Shown here: positions 20,866 through 30,663 of the stretch, one piece after another
Numbering within the stretch: the first letter of the stretch is position 1
Layout: the number at the start of each line of letters is the position of its first letter
Program-made: the position numbers and the translations under genes
NCBI GenBank assembly: GCA_001931905.2
Contig: MSJI02000014.1
Span: 1 to 63,714 of the forward strand
Reading direction: 5' to 3'
DNA length: 63,714 bases
DNA from: Cladosporium sp. IMV 00045
Lineage: Eukaryota; Ascomycota; Dothideomycetes; Cladosporiales; Cladosporiaceae
The notes under the pieces: generated by a model
Database searches by the model: none
Told to the model about the DNA's origin: nothing
The model's input: the letters and a program-made list of their open reading frames with translations, nothing else

Positions 20866-22173
20866 TCAAACCTGAAAAGCCTCGCTGTCCGGAACATCAA
20901 GAAATGCGACTGCATCCAGTCTCGAACGCTTCAGCGCCTGATCGTTCTCTCCCGCCTGGTCCTCACCGTCCAGCTCAGTGCCCAGTCTCTTGCGTGAACC
21001 CGAACCAGGCTGCAGCGGCGCGTTCATCACCGGCGTGACGGGCGAAGCGGTGTTCGAGCTCGTAGATCCCGATGCGTGGACGACCGGTGCCGCCGTGACC
21101 TCAGGACTCGGCGTGGCAGGCGTAGCACCCGCACCCGCACCCGCGGACTCGCTCTGCTGCTTCTTGTAGTAGTCGTCGATGGCTTTGGCGGCTCTGGCGC
21201 TCGGGTTCATGCCCTCTTTGGCGAACAAGCTGTAGCCGCGCGTGGCCCACTGGTTGCAGCATTGGGTGCAGTCGACGCCGTTGTTGTTGCGGTTTTGGCG
21301 GAACTTGCGCGAGCACCTGCCGCAATTCTTTTCTGGCATGGGAGTTTTGGCCTTCTTGGGTGTGGTTTGCTTGGGTGGCTGGACTGCTGCTGCTGCTGCT
21401 GCTGTTGTTGCTGGAATCGTGGGTTGCGTTGGCGGAGAAGGAGTGGGGCGAGGCGGACTCGAGGTGGCGACCAGATGGCGGGCGAGTTGATGAGCGAAGG
21501 TTGTCGATGTCTGCGGCTTGGGCATTGGTGGCTGGAGCGAGGAAGGGGTGGTGAGAGTTTGACGAGGTGAACTGGAGGTGGCGACCAGCTGGTGGACGAA
21601 ACTCGTCGCAATCTGGGGGTTGGGAGTAGGTGTCGGGAGTTGAGAAGGCGAGGAAAAGGCCTGGCGCGGCTGGCCAGTGGTGGCACCAAATTGGTTGCCC
21701 ATCTGGTGCATGAAGCTCGGCACATTGGTAGGTGCTGATGCTGGTTTCGGAAGAGGAGAGGCTTGAGGAGGAGTCTGGTGGTGCTGGCCAGAGATGCCAC
21801 CGTATTGGCTAGTCATCTGCGGCGCGAAGCTGGACGCATTGGTAGGTGCTAATGCTTGTTTTGGCAGAGCAGAGGTTCGAGGAGGAGTCTGGTGGTGCTG
21901 GACGGAGGTGCCGCTCGGCTGCTGGGGCATCTCACTGGCGAAGATTGGCGCCGACGTCGCTGGGTCCGGCGGCGGTGGCTCACAGTGCGGTATGTCGTCG
22001 GCGAAGAGGATCGCGCAGATGCCGCAGAGGGAGATGTGCCCTTCCGCCAAAACGTCGTAATCGGTCTTGCATTTCTCGCAGGTGCCGCGCCAGGCGACCT
22101 CGTCCCAGTTGATGGCCGGAGTGGGAAAGTTGACAATGTTCTCTAGAATGTTGTAGTCGCTTGAGGAAGACAT
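20866..22173 (-). CDS. Unrecognised protein with two zinc-ribbon-like modules, 435 aa, copy A
   Basis: Start at 22,173 (MSSSSDYNILENIVNFP); the frame stays open to an ATG at 22,296, but those extra 41 residues look like leader. Two cysteine clusters share the spacing CX2C-X14-CX2C: one near the N-terminus (GTCEKCKTDYDV...LCGIC) and one near residue 300 (NCGRCSRKFRQN...CTQCC). Between them lie Pro/Gln/Ser-rich tandem repeats of about 36-38 residues (four here). After the second cluster comes a helix (SARAAKAIDDYYKKQQ), then a Ser/Thr/Pro tail with a basic motif (SRKRLG) and DQALKRSRLDAV. A nuclear, zinc-binding role is inference; I do not know the family. Copy B is 42 residues shorter. Confidence 0.8.
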   Translation of the reverse strand: MSSSSDYNILENIVNFPTPAINWDEVAWRGTCEKCKTDYDVLAEGHISLCGICAILFADDIPHCEPPPPDPATSAPIFASEMPQQPSGTSVQHHQTPPRTSALPKQALAPTNASSFAPQMTSQYGGISGQHHQTPPQASPLPKPASAPTNVPSFMHQMGNQFGATTGQPRQAFSSPSQLPTPTPNPQIATSFVHQLVATSSSPRQTLTTPSSLQPPMPKPQTSTTFAHQLARHLVATSSPPRPTPSPPTQPTIPATTAAAAAAVQPPKQTTPKKAKTPMPEKNCGRCSRKFRQNRNNNGVDCTQCCNQWATRGYSLFAKEGMNPSARAAKAIDDYYKKQQSESAGAGAGATPATPSPEVTAAPVVHASGSTSSNTASPVTPVMNAPLQPGSGSRKRLGTELDGEDQAGENDQALKRSRLDAVAFLDVPDSEAFQV

Positions 22174-23255
22174 GATGTTGCGGATGTGCGGTTGTGCGAA
22201 AGCGAGTTTTGGAAGTTGTGTGTGGGTTTTGGTGTGTAGCGAGCGATGTTGATTGTGGGCTTTTGGGAAGCGAGCGTGAGGGAGTTTCCCCGCCACTGCG
22301 TTAGGTGAGCTTCCAAAGTCGTGAAGTGAGGTTAGTATTGTTGAAGCTCACGTGCAGGTGGGCTGTGCACACCCCTTGAAACCTTTCACTGCACCCTCAA
22401 GCCAGGTCACTCACATACGTTGGTTCTCTGGTAGGGTAATGTCCTTTACTATCACACTGTCAACCACCATGCTCTGTTGCTCCTCATCAACACGAAGTGC
22501 ATTGAGGCCGGATCTGAGTCACTTTCGAACCCAGTAAAACAAGGCGCTCTTCTGTATCCACCACAAAAGCTCAAATTAGAACTATTGAGCGCTTGCTTGA
22601 ATTTATACACTATCAGCGCTGGAAAGTTGACAGTTTTTCTCGTTCCGTCTTGTCGTTAGTATACATGGACCGGCAATATGAGCGCGCGTAGCTCTCGTTG
22701 ATGGAAGATCAATGGACGAACATCCTGTGTCTTGGAATCAATGTAATGGTTGACGTGCCGTGATTTAAATGTCGAGTCAGAAAGTGGAACGAGCTCATAT
22801 TCATGAAATTGAATGAGTATTGTCACTGCCAAAGGAACAAAGAACTCTCTTCTGTCCGAGCTCTTTCTCATCGGAGGGCTGAAAGACAGGCCCTACCCAG
22901 AGGACTGGAACTTAGTATCATATCAATGCTGGTACAGTCTTCCCACATCCCAAAACCCCAATCACGTTTAGAACATCGGCATACATATCATTACAATCAT
23001 CTGAATCGACGATGCAGCTTTTCCGGGGCTCTGTGAGTTGGTGAGATCAATGTCTGATAGTCAGAGAGTCATGGTATTCAAGCGCGTTTCGATCAATACT
23101 AAAATACAATAATGAATTCAATCAAGTGTCCTCCCAAAACAAACCATCACTGTGGTGAAAATTCCTTACTAACCACAAGAGCGACCATAGCTGCGGCATC
23201 TACGTACTTGATTGACTCGAGATGGAGGAGCCTAATCGTCCACGATCTCGCTGGC
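22174..23255. other. Intergenic region, copy A
   Basis: About 1.1 kb between two minus-strand genes. It holds the promoter/leader of the zinc-module gene and the 3' UTR of the next. Small frames on the plus strand overlap but are not conserved as proteins in copy B. Confidence 0.45.
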
Positions 23256-24266
23256 CTAATCATCAAGCATGAGATCGTCGCCGTCAGTACGGGTCCGACC
23301 ACCCTTCCTGCGCTTCGGAGGCCTCTCCACGTCGAGATCCTCATCGCCAACATCGTCCTCTGCTTCAACGGCGCCGCCGAGCTGACCAGCATCATCCTGG
23401 GAGGCTTGCAGCTGTCTCAACCTCTTGTTTTTCTTGGCTCTCGCGTCGTTGTTGTCCTTGTATCTCATCCTGCAATACGCCTTGCCAGTCGGCGCAGCAA
23501 CGAGTCGGACGATGGCATCGTATCCGCCATCCATGAGATCGGTGACAATCTTCTTCGAGGTAAAAAGCATGTCGCAGACGGCGTTGACACGTTCAGTTGC
23601 GGTCAAGGTCTTGTCGGCTGGACGTGGGCGCAAGTTTTGATACTGCGATTCGAAGAGGTTGTCGCCTTGGAAGTGCAGATCGTGGATTGCAGCGATGCAC
23701 ATGGAACTGATGTCCCGAAGGAACTGATCTGCATCTTGGCCCAGACCGTTCTTTCTTTTCTCAAGACCGTTGTTTGCCCTGACTTGGTCCTCTTCCATAG
23801 AGTCAGGGGTGTTCGTGATTGCAGCATGGACAAGACGGACAAAGTGAGCGTTATCTCTGCTGAGTTCATCGTAATTGTCATTGGCGATGTTGAGTCTGCG
23901 GCGGGCTCGATAGTAGGATGCGAGTCCGGCGCCGATATCATTGGTGTTTTCATTCCCGTCATTCGCCCCCGGCCTCGATAATGGTGCAGCATCCATGATA
24001 GCTGTTTCAGCCGAACTGTTTACTGGCACAATAGTGGACGGCCAGGCGGATGCTTTGTTGTTGGTTTCATCATCATCGCCCAGCGAGAAAGGAGTTTCGG
24101 TAGAGAAATTGAAGAAGCCTTGTTGTTCATTCTGACCGGTGGGCCCAAAACGAGGGGCATCTATCAGATTCTCCTGCTGTTGACGGTAAACGAACTGGCT
24201 CTGTGTTGGGGAAGACGGGTAGGGACGTGGAGCGTTGCCGCACTGCTCTGGGTCTGGGTAGGGCAT
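23256..24266 (-). CDS. Unrecognised fungal protein, 336 aa, copy A
   Basis: Open frame conserved in copy B (342 aa, starting six codons upstream in a short duplication that copy A lacks). The N-terminal 120 residues are disordered (Pro/Gln/Asn rich). A helical domain from about residue 120 to 280 follows (YYRARRRLNIANDNYDELS, FVRLVHAAITNTPDSMEEDQ, FLRDISSMCIAAIHDL, ATERVNAVCDMLFTSKKIV). The tail is acidic, then basic (VERPPKRRKGGRTR, a likely nuclear localisation signal), ending DDLMLDD. No family recognised. A second frame (24,579-24,127) is also open in both copies and overlaps the N-terminus, so an upstream exon spliced into this frame cannot be excluded. Confidence 0.72.
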   Translation of the reverse strand: MPYPDPEQCGNAPRPYPSSPTQSQFVYRQQQENLIDAPRFGPTGQNEQQGFFNFSTETPFSLGDDDETNNKASAWPSTIVPVNSSAETAIMDAAPLSRPGANDGNENTNDIGAGLASYYRARRRLNIANDNYDELSRDNAHFVRLVHAAITNTPDSMEEDQVRANNGLEKRKNGLGQDADQFLRDISSMCIAAIHDLHFQGDNLFESQYQNLRPRPADKTLTATERVNAVCDMLFTSKKIVTDLMDGGYDAIVRLVAAPTGKAYCRMRYKDNNDARAKKNKRLRQLQASQDDAGQLGGAVEAEDDVGDEDLDVERPPKRRKGGRTRTDGDDLMLDD

Positions 24267-25228
24267 CTCGGTGACTCTGGATGCCTCCGCGGACTGGGAT
24301 GTCGCCTTCTTGCGCTATGAATTGATTGTTCCGAGGCGATGCGCGATTTGGACCTAAACTCCTTTGTCTTCGGAAGAGTATCTCAGACAGCTTCGCGTTG
24401 TCTCTGGCAGATGTGGGAGTCTCGTGGGAGCGAAACACGTTCGTCGCGTGCAGCGCGTGGTGTGTTTGTGGTGGACGAGAGCTAGAAACGCTCGGCAGTC
24501 TGAGAGCGAGCAAGCTGTAAGTGAAGGGACGAACTGGTCTGCTGAGCTCAAGCTCGGTCGCCTTTGATGCGGTGTCCACGCGGGCCTACCATGACAGCAC
24601 CGAGTGCAGATGGGATAAGTATATAGTAGGAGGTGAATGACATTGATTACTTCAAGCTCCGCCAGTACGTCCCGAGACGATCAATGGCGTTATACGTTGA
24701 TTGTAAGCCTTTGCTGGTAGTATTGCCAGGGCTTGGCGTGAAGTCGAAGGGCGGCGAGGCACAAGAGCTTTGTTGTGAACAAAGCCCAGCCACCACCACC
24801 ACCACCCGAGCAGCAAGTGCCTTGACTGATCGCTCCGACTGCACCATGCCACCATACACATCTCGTGGAGCTTCATCATGTTCTTCGCACAAAAGCTCGA
24901 ACCGTCTCTGCATCCACGACTTGTGCAGAGATTCAAGATGGTCGTGTCCACTAGCTTCGACTTCGGCGGCCCTCGCCTGGACGACTTCATTTTAACCACG
25001 GACACAACATCGCGGCTGTGAGGAACAAAGAGTGGCGCATTCGCTTCATTGTCTAGTAGGGGCGCCTTGCCTTGAACAGACGACTGGAAGCAACAGGTTT
25101 GTTCTTGAATGGGTTGACAGCATGCACAATCAGTTTGAGCGACAGTGAGTGCGTCAACGATGCGACCAGTCGCATATGCCTAGCAACCGGCATACACTTC
25201 TAACTCACTAGGCGGGCTCACTCAAAGA

Positions 25229-27256
25229 TCAGGTCAACACCAGTCGCGCCTTCACAGCATTTGCGACGCGATGTCGCAAGTGGGCCGCCTCACCCACGCC
25301 CAGCATCCTGGCATGATGTTCCACGAGACCGAAGACCAGGTAAATAGTTTTCGCCACTGCATTTGTAATATCAGCAGTTGAAGCTGTTAGAAGAGGAGAC
25401 TCACTAACAGCAGACCAGGATAGATGCTCAAGTTCAACTACCCACAGAAGGCGCCGGCACTCGCCGACAATGGCCCCTTCCGCCACCAAAGCCGTTTGCA
25501 GAGTAAGTGACGCCGACACAGCGTATTCCGTACGACCGTCAGCTATGATTATACATAATCTGACAACCCGAACGCAACTTGCAACTGTGGGCTCAGTGTA
25601 CAACGGTCTGATCTTGACACCGGTCATGGGATAGCGATTGCAGAGCTTCATGGGTGCGAATCATTGCTGATACAACCGCGAGCCAGATGAAGCAACCATT
25701 TTCTGCCAACGTGAACAGCACCCTATCTCAACGGGCCTCCATACCGGATCGGTGTTTTCCACGCAAGCAGTCTCGCCAAGCAGCCGCCAAACGGCAGTAT
25801 TGATTGGCCAGTAAGGTGGCAGCAATTGGATGAGAAGTCAAGACAAGAGCAAAGGCATGCATGAACAGAGGTGAGTGGTCGCTCAGTCTTTCGATATTCC
25901 CATGTTCTCGGCTCCGGGAAGAGAGGAACAACCGCAAGATCGGTCTCCAACTGGCAGTGGATGATGATCCAATTCCCATTTCCAAAGTGCTCTCATAAGG
26001 AGCATGGTTCCCATGCCACCTAATGACGAGAACTTCAAGAATTCTGAGCCAACGCCACCGGAAGAAATTCAACACATATATAACGAGGTACGAGGTGGCT
26101 CAAGCGGACGTACTGACGATATAATTGAGGACAGCGCAACCTTTTCCAAAAGCTACGCGTCGATGAGCATTCCGAAGTCAGCAATGCAAGTTCCTCGGCA
26201 GGAACCCGGCAGGCGCAGCAGGTCTCCGTACTTCTTGGCCTAGGGCGGCCCTCTGGAATTCTTTTTCGCCGGAGTTGATGTATGACCGAAAGAGTCAACA
26301 TTCGTGACATACTTCCCGCATAATCCAGAAAGAGGGCTAGCAAAGCGCTATCTTAAAAGATGACCAACATATTTGAAGAGAACAAAGTAGGAGTCAGGTC
26401 GAAAACTTCCCGAGGCTCCGCGTGATGGAGAAAACCAGGCAAAGGGCATGACTGGACCACTCGCAACAGCCAGCCAATGCTGTCAGATGAAAACCAGCTA
26501 CATTGGGAGATGGCGCATACAACAAGCTTTGCGGGAAACCCTTGAAATATTGGCGGTGTTAAAAACTTGGCCAAGACCATGGCAACCTTTCGAAATCAAC
26601 AGGTTGGTTGCCAATAGTGTTCAACAGAGCGACCAATATGAGCATCAACACCTCTCATTGCGCGGCGCGACTGTGGCAGTGCCAAATCATCCGGATGCTC
26701 TGAGGCGTCTTCGAAACCAGGCGCTAGGGCATTCCAGTGTACAGCTGGTACAACCGGGCTGCCGGAGAGAAACTGGAAAGCACTGGTTGGGCCCGAGAGC
26801 CCTCCGTATGGAGAGCCACCAGAACTGCGTGCGACAAAGTAGTGCTCTTGCGGAAGACCGGTACGGCATAACGGCGTCCCTTGAAAAAACGGAGTCTTGT
26901 CATGCCAGCAATCCATAGGTCTTTGATCGCATCAATATTACAGCCTGTGATGCACAAGAGAACGCCACACAGCTGTCAGATCTTCAGCATGGAGCAGCCG
27001 GCGTACTTAACGTTGTTACGAGGGTGCTGTCGTCTTAGATCTGCTCTGGACAAATTCGCAGCCAGCGATTTCCGCCGAAATGGCCGCGAAGCTTGCTTAT
27101 GAGTTATTAGGCTGGTCGCTCGTTACAGTATAATTTCGATGGTCGTTTCCGCCACTTCATTTCTTCAACTCCGAGCTGTGAGATGGCGGTGATGGACGGC
27201 GCGTACAAGGCCACATTTGTGGACTCAAAGCGCAAATGACACAGCAGGGTCGCCAT
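25229..27256 (-). pseudogene. Decayed protein-coding remnants, copy A
   Basis: On the minus strand several stretches read like protein but do not join into one frame. An ATG at 27,256 opens MATLLCHLRFESTNVAL... and stops after about 50 codons, whereas copy B stays open about 177 codons from the same ATG. Further on, 26,916-26,596 is open in both copies with an in-frame 9-bp difference. At the end 25,651-25,229 reads MKLCNRYPMTGVKI ... ADITNAVAKTIYLVFGLVE ... KARLVLT, but copy B has a 1-nt shift inside it. I could not assign a family. It may be one intron-rich gene that I failed to splice, or a real pseudogene. Confidence 0.35.
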
Positions 27257-28914
27257 GCTAGGTCCGAGAAACAGCGTCCGACCCAACCCTTATAGTCTCT
27301 TGTATTTGTGCGTCCATGTGTCGCCACAGTGAGATCGACCTAGGAGCTGGAGGCAAGCCCGTTATGCAGCTTTGCGGGAGGTGGTCCAGACGGGGGAAAA
27401 TCCATGGCACCAAGTCGTATATGCTGCAACATGGCGGCAAAATCATGCATCGCCCTTGCAAAGACGGGTGGTCGCATAAAGCATGGATGTTGGGAGAGTC
27501 CTCATAATGCTGCCGTCGCTCGGCTTCGCCGTCCAGCCAAGGTCGACGCAGACCCACCCGAGCATATCGGACAAATTATCATCCTTGCAGTGGGGTTGAG
27601 CTAAAAGTCTATCAGGACTTCAGACGTGTACAACGTCTTCTCCTTGGAGTGTTCTCATTGTCGCTGTTGCAGTCATTTACTCTATATTGCCTGAGGTCAT
27701 CGTTTGATGGCTTTTATTTCCTTTTTATACCAAGCACGTTTCCCTCCGCCAGCGAGGAACCGCGGTGGAGGCATCTTGGCTGTTTGCAACGCATGCCATG
27801 CGGACAGCGTACATTACCAGATTCTACCCTGCTGAAGACACGGTTGACAAGGTCGCAGCCCGGTCCCAAGCCGTGATGGTGTCTCTGGGGACTTGTGTCT
27901 TCAGAGTTGCTCCGACAGAGCTGTTCGTTTGATTTACGGCCGTCGGTATGGTTTTAAGCAGTCCGCAGTACATCCAAACCTGCGTCGACACCAGATTGCA
28001 GCAGCGCTGGCAAAAGCCTTCCCGTTTACTCCAGTCATGCTCTGCTGTAGCTTATGCCTCCAGCCTTCGAGCTTTGGTCTGTTGTTGCGATCAAGAGCGT
28101 CTTGGCTGGCCTCAAGAGTCGGAGTGGTTTGCTGGCCCTCCCTGGTGTCCTGCACCTGTTGTGGTACGATGCCGCCTCTTCTGACTACGTTGCTCATCCG
28201 TAGGGCGCAGATGGTGTGTCCCTGTGCAATCTGAGATGCAATGCACTCTCGCGCTGGGCATTACCACTGGTTAAGCCTGCGCATGCGCTCCGTCCGTCCT
28301 TCGGTGTACGTCCTTGGGTGCACGTGCTTGCTGAAGGCGGAAACCAGGTCGCCATACTCTAGCCTTTTCATCGTCATCGTCATCTTGCTGTCGATAGTCG
28401 TTGGCGTGGTCGCGGATCGGAGAAAGGTCGTCGGTCATGCGCTCGTCGGGCGAGCAACTCACCGCCCCTAGTCAGCGATGCCGGCAGGCCTTTGTAGACC
28501 ACAAGGTGTGCTCTTGCAGGGAAAGATCGTGGCAAGATCGTCTTTGATCTAAAGACAATGAAGGTCTGCGACGATCACAGACCGGCGCAGGAACTCCACA
28601 GCAAACAAGCCAGCCCGCCGTCCTCGAGGAGTTGCTCTCACCGAAGGCAGGACATGCCAAACCAGCGTCGCGCTCATCGCAGCAGCTCACAATGGTGCTG
28701 CTCCAGACCCTACCTGCGATATCTCAACGATCATCCTTTCGGATCTCTTGCAATCGAAATGGAAGCATGCATGCATGGCGATCTCAAATCTCTCAGTTTC
28801 GGATCGTCATTTGGAGGCCTACAACCTGTGTTATACAAGTGTAGGGCAAAAGTGATGAGGCTCGCCAAGCCCGGCTTTCAAACATAAATAAATCACAAAA
28901 GTGGTTCGCCTGCT

Positions 28915-29006
28915 GAGCCCGTGTCCATGGGACACGGGCTCGGTACTAACCTACTAACCCTGCTGCTGCTGCTGCCGCAGCTCCTATTACTAACATACTT
29001 GAGCAG
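28915..29006 (+). other. Perfect hairpin followed by three TACTAAC boxes, copy A
   Basis: GAGCCCGTGTCC (28,915-28,926), a 3-nt loop and its exact complement to 28,941 form a 12-bp stem. Directly after it stand two TACTAAC boxes (28,944-28,950 and 28,952-28,958), a CTG run ending CCGCAG, a third TACTAAC (28,988-28,994) and GAGCAG. TACTAAC is the ideal spliceosomal branch site, and each is followed by a CAG at 3' splice-site distance. Both hairpin arms and all three boxes are unchanged in copy B. No coding exon that I can recognise follows. Confidence 0.6.
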
Positions 29007-30663
29007 CGGGTTCGAATCCCCCAGAGAAGCGAAACGCTTGGGAGTTTACACACTTGACCATGCAGGTTTCCTTCTACCAGCCCCTGGCCAGGGTTGGGTG
29101 TTCGTTTTGCGATTTTCATTTACTGTAAAAGCTCATACCTAATTCATTGATGCTATTGCAGTATCGTTGATGCGTTTAGTCTAAGATGTGATCACGCATT
29201 GGGTGGACATTGCCAGCCGCGGCGGACTTCGAAGGCACCCCCTGGAAGCCACCTCGAGCACGAAACGCCTTCTGAGCGACATTGCTCTCATTGACAACTA
29301 TCTGCGTGAGAAAAATCTCAGCATGGGCATCTTCTAGGCCGCCTTGCCCCAGCCATATCCCTCTTGCACGATGAAACTTCCGTCTTTGGACGGAATCCAA
29401 TGCCTCTGACTGCCGCTACGCTAGTGCGGTGCGAGCAATTTCCGCGGTACTCATTCATGAAACTTACACCATCATTCTTTTTCATTGACATAGAGCCTCC
29501 GAGCCGAATATTAGCTTGAAGATACTAATTCAAGAATCGGGACCACTGAATTTTACCGTTGTATCCTTTGCACACGGATTTTCCTGTTACAAGCTTTGAG
29601 TGTCACGGCTCGTTCCCGATGATTGCCCCGACGCTCTCAAGCACGACACAATAGTCGGAGAAATCGGAGCCGACTGGCGCGAGCGACAATCTGCAAGATA
29701 TGTTCCAGCTCTTTCTGCGATAACAAGATCGTCTAGATGTCGAGAAAGTGTTGTCTGTCATTCCCTCACCACGTTTAGCGAGACACAGATCGAGAAGATC
29801 ACACTATGACTACCTCTACGTTCTCGCAATGCCAGTACTAGCATTCACGGATCTTGGCCAATTATTTCTGGAGATATCTTGAGCTCATATACTCGCTCGT
29901 ATATGTGACACTGACATGAAGCAAGTCAATATAACATAATGTCTTTGTTCGACAGAGGCGTCAAATTTCATCAAGTCAGCGACGATGACCGCTAGCCCTG
30001 GCTTGCATCCAGTCATGTTGGATCAAACCTTAAGCTTCTGCTCTTTGAATGTGAACTTACAGGCTCATTCTAATGCGTAGCAAGATAGGTATTTCAACTT
30101 TCAGTCGTGGTTATCACTCTCATGGGCAATAGCAAGCCATCGTGCACTTACGAAACGAATTGCAGTCTAAGTAAGTCAAGGCAAGGTGATGTAGATTTCG
30201 ATCAATGTCATGAAATTCCAATCCCGCCTTGGATCGGTTCGGATCATGCAGTATCAAATGTAATGCATTTTACTGGACCGTTTATTTTGCAGCTCACTCG
30301 TCGAATCAATGCATACGACTCTCACTGAGATGCATGCGAGTGGCGTAGATGCCTATGCGTCTGAAGTGAGGATGATCCGTGCGTTCTTGCCTGCCCGCTT
30401 GCTCCATCGGTTGCTGTGGAGAAGTTGTGGGGGCCGATCGCAACTGAATAAAGCGATACAGCAACTCAACAAGCCTTCAATCCATGCCAATATCAACTCA
30501 AGCTTCACTACTCTCAGGAGTGATTATCTTGTTTGTTGCCATTAATAGAGTTCACTGCTCTCGACCACAACGATACTTACGACTTGGCTAATGCAATCCA
30601 CCAGCTGCTCCTGCAATTACGCCAGCTCGACACTGCCAACCTGAGCAGTTTCCTTGCCTACTC

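Larger units (their letters stand above)
24267..30663. other. Gene-poor block, copy A
   Basis: About 6.4 kb without an intact gene that I can support. It holds decayed coding remnants (25,229-27,256, listed separately), a block near 27,990-28,300 almost identical between copies, the hairpin/branch-site element at 28,915-29,006, and the GH3 promoter. Other frames (for example near 27,900-28,700) are interrupted or shifted in copy B. Confidence 0.5.

Noticed and set aside
23112..23981. 289-codon plus-strand frame
   Set aside because: Antisense shadow of the 336-aa minus-strand gene; in copy B it is cut to 169 codons while the minus-strand frame stays intact.
13938..24266. RIP (repeat-induced point mutation) in the duplicated block
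   Set aside because: Both copies keep intact genes and balanced base composition; differences are not dominated by C-to-T or G-to-A. Absence of RIP fits homeologs on separate chromosomes or a RIP-deficient species.
29001..29040. tRNA-like T-arm (GGGTTCGAATCCC) on the plus strand
   Set aside because: The loop fits a B box, but one stem pair fails, no matching acceptor or D arm lies upstream, and the space before it is filled by the hairpin and TACTAAC boxes.
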